Below are positions 26,903-35,104 of a DNA stretch of 56,155 nucleotides, piece by piece. Every line of letters starts with the position of its first letter. Positions within the stretch are counted from its first letter, which is position 1. The notes under the pieces were generated by a model that saw only the letters and a program-made list of their open reading frames with translations, was not told the DNA's origin and did no database searches. Source of the DNA: Bacillus pseudomycoides DSM 12442 (GTDB taxonomy: Bacteria; Bacillota; Bacilli; Bacillales; Bacillaceae_G); the NCBI RefSeq assembly GCF_000161455.1, contig NZ_CM000745.1, positions 3,977,568-4,033,722 of the forward strand. Direction: 5' to 3'. Position numbers and translations under genes: made by a program.

Positions 26903-28336
26903 ATGCGAAAAAAAGTCATGATATCTTTAATGTTAATGACGTTTCTTTCCGCTGTGGAAGGAACGATTGTTAGTACGGCAATCCCTCGTATAACGAGTGA
27001 TTTATCTGGCGTTGAACTTGTTAGTTGGGTGTATGCAATTTATATGCTCGCAACTGCTGTCTCGACTCCAATTTACGGAAAACTAGCAGATTTATTCGGA
27101 CGTAAAAAAGTACTGCTCATCGGCGCAGCCATCTTTTTAATCGGTTCTGCATTATGCGGAGTCGTGACATCGATGGAACAATTAATCGTCTTTCGCGCTC
27201 TTCAAGGTATAGGTGCCGGCGCTGTTATGCCAATTACAATGACGATTATCGGAGACTTATATAGTGAAGCGAAAGATCGCGCAAAAGCACAAGGCTGGAT
27301 GAGTGCTGTTTGGGGCGTTTCTGGTGTTGTTGGGCCGCTAGTAGGTGGATTTTTAGTCGATTCTCTTTCTTGGCGCTACATCTTCTTCTTAAATGTTCCA
27401 TTTGGAATTCTTGCTTGTGCGATGATTGCAATTTCTTATAAGGAGTCAATCAAACCAGCAAAACACCATATCGATTATCCTGGTGCAATTATCTTCTCAT
27501 TAAGTACAATTGCGTTACTATATGCACTCTTAACAGGAAGCAGCAAGCAAAACTGGGGCGACATTACAATTATCGGCCTCTTAATCTTTGCAGCTGTTTC
27601 ATTCATTATTTTCTTATTCTTTGAGAAAAAATCTCCGGAGCCATTAATTCCGTTAGCACTTTTCTCTAACCGTACATTATCAACTGTAAACGTCCTAACA
27701 CTTATTGCTGGCGCCATGATTATTAGTATTACAATGTACCTTCCAATTTGGAGCCAAGGGGTATTAGGCAAAAATGCTACAGAAGCTGGACTTATTCTGA
27801 TGCCAATTCCTGTTATGTGGACATTTGGTGCGATTCTTTCTGGGAATTTAGTTGGTAAGTTACAAACGAAACAAATCATTTTACTTGGAGCTAGCATTTT
27901 ATCAGTCGCTACCTTTTTATTATTCATATTATCAACTCATTCACCAGCATTTCTAATTTATGTTGCAGTCGGACTATTCGGCTTAGGAATGGGACTTATT
28001 ACACCAATTTATATGGTAACCATCCAAGCAGCTGTCCCTGCACATACACGCGGAACAGCAATTGGTTTAAACACATTTGTTAATACATTTAGCCAAACAT
28101 TAGGTGCCGCTATCTTCGGAACAATCTTTAATACGATGATTCATGCACAAGGCATGCAAAATGTTGATCTTGTCTCAGGTGGACATGGCGGTACAACAAA
28201 TGTAGTAACAAAATCACAAGAAGTATTAGCTTCGAGCGTACACATCATTTATATGAGTACATTTGCACTCGCACTACTTACACTATTTATCGGGTGGCTT
28301 CTATTAAAGCCAGCTACGCAAACAACTGAACAGTAA
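26903..28336 (+). CDS. MFS multidrug transporter, DHA2 (EmrB/QacA) type
   Basis: 477 aa, ~14 membrane helices. Motif A KLADLFGRKKVLLIG, motif C region GVSGVVGPLVGGFLVD, and the start LSAVEGTIVSTAIPRIT typical of 14-helix drug/proton antiporters. Likely exports toxic compounds; substrate unknown. Own terminator and AAGGGG site; no adjacent regulator in the same orientation. Confidence 0.88.
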   Translation: MRKKVMISLMLMTFLSAVEGTIVSTAIPRITSDLSGVELVSWVYAIYMLATAVSTPIYGKLADLFGRKKVLLIGAAIFLIGSALCGVVTSMEQLIVFRALQGIGAGAVMPITMTIIGDLYSEAKDRAKAQGWMSAVWGVSGVVGPLVGGFLVDSLSWRYIFFLNVPFGILACAMIAISYKESIKPAKHHIDYPGAIIFSLSTIALLYALLTGSSKQNWGDITIIGLLIFAAVSFIIFLFFEKKSPEPLIPLALFSNRTLSTVNVLTLIAGAMIISITMYLPIWSQGVLGKNATEAGLILMPIPVMWTFGAILSGNLVGKLQTKQIILLGASILSVATFLLFILSTHSPAFLIYVAVGLFGLGMGLITPIYMVTIQAAVPAHTRGTAIGLNTFVNTFSQTLGAAIFGTIFNTMIHAQGMQNVDLVSGGHGGTTNVVTKSQEVLASSVHIIYMSTFALALLTLFIGWLLLKPATQTTEQ

Positions 28337-28373
28337 AAAAGAGGATGATCGTTCATAGCGATCATCCTCTTTC
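28337..28373. terminator. Terminator of the MFS gene
   Basis: AAAGAGGATGATCG-TTCATAG-CGATCATCCTCTTT, 14-bp stem with A/T flanks. Confidence 0.9.
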
Positions 28374-28407
28374 TATATATCGGCGCTTCGACAATATGTG
28401 ACAACAC

Positions 28408-28731
28408 TTACTCTTCATGTTCCACCACATATTTGAGCATAGACAATTTATTATTCCAAAACTGTTCATAATAGGAAAGCCACTGCTGTAATTCGGCCAA
28501 CGACTCAGGCTGCAACCGATATATCTTTTCTCTCCCAACTTTTCTTCCGCTTACTAATTTCGCTTCTGAAAGAATGTGAAGATGTTTCGCTACAGCTGTA
28601 CGACTCATTGGAAAATGATCTGTTATTTTAGAAATCGGCAATTCTTTTTCAGTTAATAACCGGAGTACTTCGCGGCGTGTTGGATCAGCAATTGCTTGAA
28701 AGACATCGTATTTCGCTGCTGATGAGGACAC
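28408..28731 (-). CDS. ArsR-family HTH repressor
   Basis: 107 aa from GTG. Winged helix: DPTRREVLRLLTEKELPISK and recognition helix MSRTAVAKHLHILSEAKLV. No metal-binding ELCVC-type motif, so not a classical metal sensor; it belongs with ArsR regulators paired to SRPBCC proteins. It follows the SRPBCC gene directly (stop TAA and GTG adjoin), so the two are one operon, and it probably represses that operon through the direct repeats at 29193-29238. Confidence 0.85.
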   Translation of the reverse strand: MSSSAAKYDVFQAIADPTRREVLRLLTEKELPISKITDHFPMSRTAVAKHLHILSEAKLVSGRKVGREKIYRLQPESLAELQQWLSYYEQFWNNKLSMLKYVVEHEE

Positions 28732-29160
28732 TTATCCTTCAACAACCTTTTTCAGTTTTTCATTTACAATTGCTACCCAGCCACCTGCCATTCTATCGCG
28801 AATAACAGAACTTTTCTCGTTTGCTTTCGGAAGAATTGTATCAGCCTGCTTCCATCCACCATGAATAAGAGTAAACTCCGTTTTATCTCCTAAATCTTTC
28901 AAAATAAATGAGACGACCCAACCATCTGTATCCCATGAAAAAGATAAACGATGAGGCTCATCAATTTCTAACACTTTACACGGAGATGGTCCAAAAGGTG
29001 ATTGCACATGAAACTCATGCCCTACCTTAGGTTCAAAGTCATTTGGCATAAACCAAGATGCAATCCCTTCTGAAGTCGATACTGCATTCCATACTTTTTG
29101 AATAGGCGCTTCAAAAATAACTGTTTGTTTAATATCTTGTAATGTATTTTGCTGATCCAT
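28732..29160 (-). CDS. SRPBCC (AHSA1-like) domain protein
   Basis: 142 aa. IKQTVIFEAPIQKVWNAVST and SEGIASWFMP at the start, and C-terminal TVIRDRMAGGW-like helix, mark the START/AHSA1 lipid-binding-like fold. Ligand unknown. First gene of the SRPBCC-arsR operon; AAGGAG site before ATG. Confidence 0.85.
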   Translation of the reverse strand: MDQQNTLQDIKQTVIFEAPIQKVWNAVSTSEGIASWFMPNDFEPKVGHEFHVQSPFGPSPCKVLEIDEPHRLSFSWDTDGWVVSFILKDLGDKTEFTLIHGGWKQADTILPKANEKSSVIRDRMAGGWVAIVNEKLKKVVEG

Positions 29161-29192
29161 ACTATTTCTCCTTTATATAGGCCGTTACAATG

Positions 29193-29244
29193 TAACACCT
29201 TTTGGTTTCGTTTTATAATATAACACCTTTTGGTTTCGCGTCAA
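29193..29244 (-). promoter_or_regulatory. Promoter and duplicated operator of the SRPBCC-arsR operon
   Basis: Minus strand: -35 TTGACG (29239-29244), -10 TATTAT (29215-29220). The 18-mer CGAAACCAAAAGGTGTTA occurs twice with a 28-bp period: once exactly filling the 18-bp spacer (29221-29238) and once over the predicted start point (29193-29210). Confidence 0.7.
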
Positions 29245-29258
29245 TAGATCTCCATTTG

Positions 29259-29292
29259 CCTGTTGAGAAATTCTCAACATTTTTTCAACAGG
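29259..29292. promoter_or_regulatory. Nested palindrome between SRPBCC and the DUF3973 gene
   Basis: GTTGAGAA-A-TTCTCAAC (29262-29278) is a perfect palindrome, and its left half also pairs with a downstream TCAACAGG through CCTGTTGA (29259-29266 / 29285-29292). The remaining ~225 bp up to 29519 show no other feature I can name. Confidence 0.4.
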
Positions 29293-29519
29293 ACAAACAC
29301 CAGTGCAACATTTCGTCATAATATACTCACAAAAGCAAACACATCTCAATCCTTAGCCTCCCTCCTTCCCTTGGGATTTATTTAGAAAACACATTGATAT
29401 AAACGAGATATGTATACGCAATGTAATTTGAGCAGGTGGCGATTTTCAAAAACAATAAACTGACTACCTACTCACTCTTTTTCTTTAAAAATTTTTAACA
29501 ATAAAAGGAGATGAAAGAT

Positions 29520-29738
29520 ATGTATTACTGCATTCATTGCTCTGAAATTCATCATGAAAGAGGTTTGACTGATCGAGTCTTCAAAAATGGTTTTTATATT
29601 GATCCATTCCTAGGTGAACGCTACCATCTCGGTATGTGTAAAGATGCTACCACTGGTGAAAAAGTTCTATCTACAAAAGAAAACCTGGCACCACAATCCA
29701 TTATGAATGCTTTACCAACCCATATAATTTCTACTTAA
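29520..29738 (+). CDS. Small DUF3973-type protein
   Basis: 72 aa. Starts MYYCIHCSEIHHERG: a CxxC followed by two His suggests a small zinc site. A second Cys is in LGMCKDATTG. I recognise it as the B. cereus group DUF3973 type; function unknown. The ATG three codons upstream sits directly on AAGGAG, so this ATG, 9 nt from that site, was chosen. Confidence 0.7.
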   Translation: MYYCIHCSEIHHERGLTDRVFKNGFYIDPFLGERYHLGMCKDATTGEKVLSTKENLAPQSIMNALPTHIIST

Positions 29739-29782
29739 AAACATAAAAAAGAGCTGGTTCCCCAGCTCTTTTTTATGTTTTA
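29738..29782. terminator. Bidirectional terminator, DUF3973 gene / cse60
   Basis: AAAACATAAAAAAGAGCTGG-TTCC-CCAGCTCTTTTTTATGTTTT: a stem of about 20 bp between convergent genes. It contains the cse60 stop codon. Confidence 0.92.
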
Positions 29783-29955
29783 TAGATAACCATCGCCGAA
29801 AAACAATAAATTTGATTTTCATCGTCATTAATGGATACACCAACTTGATATTTAATATCTACAAGCTGTTCGTCATTCAGCTTCTTTAGAAACACATTTA
29901 CGGAGTCTTCCAAGTCCTTTTCATGACTTTCATCAAACACCTTAACACGAATCAT
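29773..29955 (-). CDS. cse60: Cse60-like sporulation protein
   Basis: 60 aa, the exact size of B. subtilis Cse60, a small sigma-E-controlled sporulation protein. Start MIRVKVFDESHEKDLEDSVN and the end QIYCFSAMVIYK fit that family as I remember it. Function unknown. It lies 1 bp after the stop of the upstream gene, so the two are co-transcribed; AGGATGGTG site within the upstream stop region. Confidence 0.78.
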   Translation of the reverse strand: MIRVKVFDESHEKDLEDSVNVFLKKLNDEQLVDIKYQVGVSINDDENQIYCFSAMVIYKT

Positions 29956-29956
29956 G

Positions 29957-30196
29957 TTAACACCATCCTAGATCACAGCTCTCCGCCGCTCGATTATTGC
30001 CACGGTGCGTATCTATGATGCGATAAAACTTACCATCTTCATATACATATCCGTCTTCTAACACATATTGCTTATCTTCAGTATAGACATAAAACTTACC
30101 TATCATAAATTTACTTGTATATAATTCTAAATAATTCGATTTAAATCTTGCTACTACCTTATTCGTAATATCAATTTTAATTGTGCGTCCCACCAT
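29957..30196 (-). CDS. Hypothetical 79-aa protein, operon partner of cse60
   Basis: Not recognised. Basic N-terminus (MVGRTIKIDITNKVVARFK) followed by alternating strand-like segments rich in Tyr (FYVYTEDKQYVLEDGYVYED) and a short C-terminal tail ending in Cys. No signal peptide or membrane helix. Strong AAAGGAGGG site. Co-transcription with cse60 suggests a sporulation role, by position only. Confidence 0.7.
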   Translation of the reverse strand: MVGRTIKIDITNKVVARFKSNYLELYTSKFMIGKFYVYTEDKQYVLEDGYVYEDGKFYRIIDTHRGNNRAAESCDLGWC

Positions 30197-30394
30197 CTCT
30201 CCCTCCTTTAAAAAGAACGGATTTAGGTATATTGTATTAACGATTTTGTATTTTATGATTAAAAAAGAGTGGATATGCCTTGTATTTTTCTGTGAGAGTT
30301 CCTCAGAATATCATCCCTTTTCACTTGCAGTTCTTTCAAAAAAATGTTGTGATTTTTCAACTAAAAACAAGATTTAAAAAACGAACTAAAATCA

Positions 30395-30424
30395 TTGACA
30401 CAGGTAGATAACATATGGTAATAT
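30395..30424 (+). promoter_or_regulatory. Predicted sigma-A promoter of the CarD-like gene
   Basis: TTGACA (30395-30400), 18-bp spacer, TAATAT (30419-30424). The leader of about 60 nt repeats ACATATGG-type text (CATATGGTAA / TTACCACATATGG) and could fold over the ribosome-binding site. Confidence 0.55.
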
Positions 30425-30493
30425 AATAAATTTGATATTTTTATCCACATGTGTTATCATTACATATAGTTACCACATATGGAGGTGGATGAT

Positions 30494-30973
30494 TTGTTTC
30501 AAATTGGTGATAAAATTGTTTACCCTATGCACGGAGCAGGAATAATCGAAGCGATTGAGGATAAAGAAGTGTTAGGAAAAATACGTCAGTATTGTGTAAT
30601 ACACATGGTTATTAGCGATATGCAAGTGATGATTCCTATGGATAAAGTAGAAAATTCAGGCATACGTTATGTTGTTGACAAAAATACATTAAACGATGTA
30701 TTAGTTGACATTCATAATGGTGAAGCTGACCACTCACTCTCATGGAAACAAAGATATACCATGAACATGGAGAAAATGAAAAACGGGAATCTTCTAGACG
30801 GCGCTGAAGTTGTTCGCGATTTAATTCGCCGCAATAAAGAAAGAGCATTAAATGCGAGTGAAAAACAGATGCTAGACAACGCGCGCAGAATTTTAATTAG
30901 TGAAGTTGCACTTGTGCAAAATGTTTCAGAAAATCAAGCAACTTATATCCTACAAGATACCATCAATCATTAA
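30494..30973 (+). CDS. CarD/CdnL-family transcription regulator
   Basis: 159 aa from TTG at 30494: FQIGDKIVYPMHGAGIIEAI is the CarD N-terminal Tudor-like domain that contacts the RNA polymerase beta subunit (as in TRCF). The C-terminal helical part has SWKQRYTMNMEKM and RRNKERALNASEKQML, which in CarD proteins binds promoter DNA near the -10 edge. The ATG five codons earlier contains the GGAGGTGG site itself and is rejected. Likely a general modulator of transcription initiation. Confidence 0.88.
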   Translation: MFQIGDKIVYPMHGAGIIEAIEDKEVLGKIRQYCVIHMVISDMQVMIPMDKVENSGIRYVVDKNTLNDVLVDIHNGEADHSLSWKQRYTMNMEKMKNGNLLDGAEVVRDLIRRNKERALNASEKQMLDNARRILISEVALVQNVSENQATYILQDTINH

Positions 30974-30996
30974 TCTAAAAATATATATTCAAATTG

Positions 30997-31020
30997 AAAA
31001 TAGCTGACCGCTATTTTTTT
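30997..31020 (+). terminator. Terminator of the CarD-like gene
   Basis: AAAATAGC-TGACC-GCTATTTT then four more T. It adjoins repeat A copy 7. Confidence 0.8.
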
Positions 31021-31023
31021 TTG

Positions 31024-31170
31024 CATAAATACAAATTGAAAAACTGACATACAACCTTTCTTTTTTGGTGAGAGAATGCATCCGGAGCCATGCATAGAAG
31101 CGGTCAGACCCTCTTCCTGCCCCATGCCAAGTAAAAACAAAAGGAGAAAACAAGTAACGGTCACCTTGTA
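31024..31170 (-). repeat. Interspersed repeat family A, copy 7
   Basis: Minus orientation; the 3' half (TTTCAATTTGTATTTA, TATGCATGGCTCC, GACCGCTTC) is well conserved, while the 5' end fades out after GGTGACCGTTACTTG. Confidence 0.75.
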
Positions 31171-31195
31171 CTCTTCCCTTCAAACCAATACAAAT

Positions 31196-31243
31196 AGCAA
31201 CATGACTCCAGTACAAGAACTAGAATCATGCTGCTTTATTTTT
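31196..31243 (+). terminator. Second hairpin downstream of the CarD-like gene
   Basis: AGCAACATGA ... TCATGCTGCT (10 bp with one G-U) followed by TTATTTTT on plus. It may stop readthrough into the convergent narK gene, or serve narK poorly in the other direction. Confidence 0.5.
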
Positions 31244-31276
31244 CGATTGTTTTAAGAAACAGTGTAATTGTTCCCT

Positions 31277-32446
31277 CTATTTGTTATTTAACATCACTAA
31301 CAACTTTTCTTGACTATACATCCACACTGTAATAATTAAACAAGCAATCGCTACTTCTGAAAGTGCCATAAATCCAATTGCATAATGACCAGTTAGTTGG
31401 AATAGTAACGTTAAAATTAACGGTGGGAAAAAGCCCCCTAAGCCGCCTAAAGCTGCAACAAGTCCGTTTACAACCCCTGCTTGCTCAGAAAAGTACATCG
31501 GTACAAGTTTGAAGATTGTTCCATTTCCAATTCCAGCGCAAAATGCGACTAGTAAGCAACCAAATGTATACACGTTCATACTTGGCATAAACGATAAAAT
31601 AATACCAGATAGTGTTAAACCGATGAATACAAAGATTAAAATTTTAAATGGATTAAATTTATCACCAAGCCACCCACCAATTGGGCGCATAACTGTTGCT
31701 AAGACGATAAATCCAGCTGTTCGCATACCTGCATCTACTTTTTCTAATCCAAAGTGAGATACTAAGAAGTTTGGTAAGTATACTGTAAATGCAACAAACG
31801 ATCCAAAAGTTAAGAAATAGAAAATACATAAGAACCAAAGTTTTTCATTTTTGTATACACCTTTTAACTGTTCCATTAATGGTGTATTCACTTTTCGCTC
31901 ATTACGATCACCTAGTAAAAAGTTTAGAAGTGCGAAAATAGCAAGTAAGATTAAAAAGGATTGCACAGTTGCTCTCCAGCCAAATGAAGTCGCGATCACA
32001 GGTGCTAAGAAAGATGTAACTGCTGTTCCTGCATTACCTACACCGTAAATACCATTTACAAAACCGTGACGCTCTTTCGGATAATATTTCGGCAGAGACG
32101 TTACACCTACAGAGAATACAGCTCCGCCAATCCCTGCAAATAAACCGCCGATAATTAAATCCATCATAGAATTCGCAATACTAATATAAAAGACAGGGAA
32201 TAATAACATAATAAAGCTTATAAAGAATAATTTTCTCGCTCCGTAACGATTAGTCCAATAACCAATTGGTATTCGAAGCACCGACCCTAAAATAACAGGT
32301 ACTGCTGTGACAAGGGAAATTTGTCCTGCTGTTAACGCAATGTCTACTTTAATAAATGGCATTAGTGAAGATAAAATCACCCACACCATAAAACCAATAA
32401 TAAGATTAGAAGTTTGTAAACCTAACTGAAAATTCGGACTTTTCAT
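31277..32446 (-). CDS. narK: Nitrate/nitrite transporter NarK (MFS)
   Basis: 389 aa, ~12 helices. Nitrate-porter features: RIPIGYWTNRYGARK loop, the Gly-rich GGLFAGIGGAVFSVGV and ALGGLGGFFPPLI signatures. Imports nitrate and exports nitrite for respiration. Last gene of the leftward moeA-mobB-moaE-moaD-narK run, but a perfect hairpin separates it from moaD. Strong AGGAGGCG site. Confidence 0.9.
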   Translation of the reverse strand: MKSPNFQLGLQTSNLIIGFMVWVILSSLMPFIKVDIALTAGQISLVTAVPVILGSVLRIPIGYWTNRYGARKLFFISFIMLLFPVFYISIANSMMDLIIGGLFAGIGGAVFSVGVTSLPKYYPKERHGFVNGIYGVGNAGTAVTSFLAPVIATSFGWRATVQSFLILLAIFALLNFLLGDRNERKVNTPLMEQLKGVYKNEKLWFLCIFYFLTFGSFVAFTVYLPNFLVSHFGLEKVDAGMRTAGFIVLATVMRPIGGWLGDKFNPFKILIFVFIGLTLSGIILSFMPSMNVYTFGCLLVAFCAGIGNGTIFKLVPMYFSEQAGVVNGLVAALGGLGGFFPPLILTLLFQLTGHYAIGFMALSEVAIACLIITVWMYSQEKLLVMLNNK

Positions 32447-32497
32447 CCTTTTCGCCTCCTATTTTGTTCATTTTTTCACAATGTATATTAATTCCCT

Positions 32498-32531
32498 CCA
32501 GTCTAATCACGTACTTCCGTGATTAGACTGG
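32498..32531. promoter_or_regulatory. Perfect 14-bp hairpin between moaD and narK
   Basis: CCAGTCTAATCACG-6 nt-CGTGATTAGACTGG. No T-run follows on either strand, so it is not a standard intrinsic terminator. It could protect or divide the mRNA, or attenuate narK. Confidence 0.6.
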
Positions 32532-32537
32532 AAAAAA

Positions 32538-32771
32538 TCAACCACCGCTCACAGGGGGAATCAATGCCACAATATCACCAGATTTTATTTTGTCATCTTC
32601 ATTTGCATATTCTTCATTGATAGCGACCATAATCTGCTCTGAAACTACGATATGATGTTCTTTCGTAATAATATTTTTTAATTCTGCAACAGTAATATTT
32701 TCACAATCTACTTTTAACTCATTTGTCCCCGCATCTTCTTGTAAATGCGCAAATAATAACACCCGAATCAT
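32538..32771 (-). CDS. moaD: Molybdopterin synthase small subunit MoaD
   Basis: 77 aa ubiquitin-like protein ending PPVSGG; the terminal Gly-Gly is adenylated by MoeB and thiocarboxylated to donate sulfur in molybdopterin synthesis. Pairs with MoaE, whose stop it overlaps (ATGA). Confidence 0.95.
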   Translation of the reverse strand: MIRVLLFAHLQEDAGTNELKVDCENITVAELKNIITKEHHIVVSEQIMVAINEEYANEDDKIKSGDIVALIPPVSGG

Positions 32772-33238
32772 TTTTTCATCTCCTTTCCAGGCTCCCCGTC
32801 TGGATACGGTATTTTTTCTAATTGATCACCAATCCATGAGTCACCATCTTCCCAAAACTCTTTTTTCCAAATCGGAACAATTTGTTTGATGCGCTCCATA
32901 ATATATTCATTTGCTTCATATGCCGCTTTTCGGTGTGGTGTTGATACAGCAACAACAACGGCAATATCAGAAATTTGAAGTGTACCGATGCGATGTGTAA
33001 TCGCAACGTGTGTCCCAGGCCACTTCTCTTTCACTTCATCTCCAATTTTCGCAAGCATTTTTTCAGCCATTGTCTTATAGGCTGCGTACTCTAAATATAA
33101 CGTGCGACGCCCTTTCGTAAATTCTCTTACAGTACCAGTGAAAGTTGTCACAGCACCACATTCACGGCGAATCACTTTATTTGTAACCTCTTCAATCGAA
33201 ATTGGTGTATCTACTACTTCATAATGTGAAATTGTCAT
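32768..33238 (-). CDS. moaE: Molybdopterin synthase catalytic subunit MoaE
   Basis: 156 aa. VREFTKGRRTLYLEYAAYK, HRIGTLQISDIAVVVAVS and IWKKEFWEDG (active lysines) are typical MoaE motifs. Converts precursor Z to molybdopterin with MoaD. The ATG at 33238 has GAGAGGTG in front; a frame starting 10 codons earlier is rejected. ATGA overlap with mobB. Confidence 0.95.
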   Translation of the reverse strand: MTISHYEVVDTPISIEEVTNKVIRRECGAVTTFTGTVREFTKGRRTLYLEYAAYKTMAEKMLAKIGDEVKEKWPGTHVAITHRIGTLQISDIAVVVAVSTPHRKAAYEANEYIMERIKQIVPIWKKEFWEDGDSWIGDQLEKIPYPDGEPGKEMKK

Positions 33239-33756
33239 CGTGCACCTCTCATCGTTTGTGTAAACCAATCCATGTATGCGTCTTCCTCTGTTATATGAAA
33301 TGTTTTATACGCTTTTGGTAAACTTTGTGTAACCTCTTTCCATATAATGACCGCTATTACATTCTCCATTTTATCTAGTAAAGCAATATCTTCATTTCTC
33401 CGAAGCAAAACCACTTTTGGATAGTTTTCTTTTTTATATCCTTCAATCAAAATGAGATCTACTTCAAAAAATTCATATAGTCGAATGATTTCCTGTAAAG
33501 ACCATTCATCCCGAAGAGAAGAAAGTGATAATAATCCTGCTCCTTCTACAGCACTTACGACAGCGCCTGCTCGCCTATGACGTTCACTATCCTTTTGAGG
33601 TACTTCCGGGTAGCCGCCATGTCCGTGATGCTTAATTGTGGCAACTTTCATACCTTCATCCGAAAAAGCTTGAATCATCTTCTCCGTGAGCGTCGTTTTT
33701 CCGCTATTTTGATAGCCAACTATTTGTAAGATTGGAGCGGTTCTGCCCACGGCCAC
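33235..33756 (-). CDS. mobB: MobB, molybdopterin-guanine dinucleotide biosynthesis adapter
   Basis: 173 aa from GTG. P-loop GYQNSGKTTLTEKM and IEGYKKENYPKVVLL are typical of MobB GTP-binding proteins that assist MobA in forming the guanine dinucleotide cofactor used by NarG. The first 37 nt overlap the end of moeA. No mobA gene lies in the window. Confidence 0.9.
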   Translation of the reverse strand: MAVGRTAPILQIVGYQNSGKTTLTEKMIQAFSDEGMKVATIKHHGHGGYPEVPQKDSERHRRAGAVVSAVEGAGLLSLSSLRDEWSLQEIIRLYEFFEVDLILIEGYKKENYPKVVLLRRNEDIALLDKMENVIAVIIWKEVTQSLPKAYKTFHITEEDAYMDWFTQTMRGAR

Positions 33757-35009
33757 TCACTTCCTTGGCTTGATTCTAGTAATAACACCGAAACTGTCAT
33801 TCCTGCTTCAAATCCTCTTGTTCCTCCTGGCAATACAATCAAAGCATTGCTATCTGCAAGAGAAGAAATCGCACTTGATTTATCGAGCCCTACTGGTATA
33901 ACTTGCAGCTGACCATTGATAAACGTTGCTTTCCCCCTTACAAATCGTGTAAATGGGTTTGCCTTTGGAAAATCTTTCTGCAATATAGCATCTGTACGAT
34001 ATGCATGTGGTTCTTTCGCATGAAGGAATGCTTGAATAACTGGATAAACGAGTAATTCAAATCCGACATAACAAGCAGACGGGTTACCAGATAACCCAAA
34101 CAACAGCTTCCCGTTTACTTCAGCTACAGTTGTGACACTACCTGGTCGCATCGCTATTTTATTAAAAAGAACATTGGCATTTAATTTTTTATAAATAGCA
34201 GGCAAATAATCGTAATCACCTACCGAAACACCACCAGTTGTGATTAAAATGTCTACTTCATCCACCGCGGCTTTCACTGCTTCATAGCAAGCTTCTAAAT
34301 CGTCAGCAAGTTGTCCATAATATCGTACTTTCCCGCCAGCTCTAACAATTTGAGCTGCGATCATATAGGAATTACTATTTCTAATTTTTCCTGGTTCAAG
34401 TGGTTCATGTACTTCTAACAACTCACTTCCCGTCGTTACAATCCCGACAATAGGCTGTTTCATAACGTTTACTGAACTGTAGCCAAATGTCGCCAGAAGT
34501 GCTGCTACACCTGGATTAATCTTCGTACCTTTTTTCACAAGTATTTGATTTTGTTTTACATCTTCACCTTTGAATGAAACATTATCACCTACTTGAAAAG
34601 AGCGCTTTAGCTTCATATACGTTCTTCCGTTTCTTTCAAATCCTTCCGTAAGCTCTAACATAACTACCGCATCACAATCTTTTGGAATCGCTGCTCCTGT
34701 CATAATTCGAACCGCTTCGAAGGCCTTTACCTCGTCTGTAAAAACAGAACCAGCTCCTATTTCTCCTATCACTTCAAACTCAATTGAATGCTCGTTCCCC
34801 GCCTCTTTCGTATCCTCTGCCCGAATCGCAAATCCGTCATATGGAGAGCGGTCAAAATGTGGAACATCGTGATCTGCCACAACATCTTCTCCAAGAATTC
34901 TTCCGTAGCTTTCGGTAATAGAAACTTTTTCCATTCCACCTTGGTGTGCATATGTCATAACTCGCGCCACTGCTTCAGCAACTGGAATTGGTACTCGTTT
35001 TTCTAACAT
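33720..35009 (-). CDS. moeA: Molybdopterin molybdenumtransferase MoeA
   Basis: 429 aa. DHDVPHFDRSPYDGFAI, GDNVSFKGEDVK, TTGGVSVGDYDYLP and GLSGNPSACYVGFELLV are the MoeA landmarks. Inserts molybdate into adenylylated molybdopterin. Start ATG chosen after GGGGTGA; an upstream extension of 19 residues has no site and would run into the moaC promoter region. First gene of the leftward five-gene run, divergent from moaC over 95 bp. Confidence 0.95.
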   Translation of the reverse strand: MLEKRVPIPVAEAVARVMTYAHQGGMEKVSITESYGRILGEDVVADHDVPHFDRSPYDGFAIRAEDTKEAGNEHSIEFEVIGEIGAGSVFTDEVKAFEAVRIMTGAAIPKDCDAVVMLELTEGFERNGRTYMKLKRSFQVGDNVSFKGEDVKQNQILVKKGTKINPGVAALLATFGYSSVNVMKQPIVGIVTTGSELLEVHEPLEPGKIRNSNSYMIAAQIVRAGGKVRYYGQLADDLEACYEAVKAAVDEVDILITTGGVSVGDYDYLPAIYKKLNANVLFNKIAMRPGSVTTVAEVNGKLLFGLSGNPSACYVGFELLVYPVIQAFLHAKEPHAYRTDAILQKDFPKANPFTRFVRGKATFINGQLQVIPVGLDKSSAISSLADSNALIVLPGGTRGFEAGMTVSVLLLESSQGSEWPWAEPLQSYK

Positions 35010-35066
35010 TGTTTTCACCCCATATTTGCAAAATATCACATCTTGATTACACTTTATATTGTACAA

Positions 35067-35083
35067 TGCTAATTATAATAGCA
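35067..35083. promoter_or_regulatory. Inverted repeat in the moeA-moaC divergent promoter region
   Basis: TGCTA-ATTATAA-TAGCA overlaps a rightward TATAAT (35074-35079) that could serve moaC. It is a possible shared operator; no regulator is identified. Confidence 0.35.
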
Positions 35084-35104
35084 ATTACTTCAAGGAGGAA
35101 TTCC

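Noticed and set aside
32447..32497. Possible FNR box TGTGA-AAAAAT-GAACA before narK
   Set aside because: Only one half-site fits, and it lies too close to the ribosome-binding site to leave room for a -10 at the class II distance.
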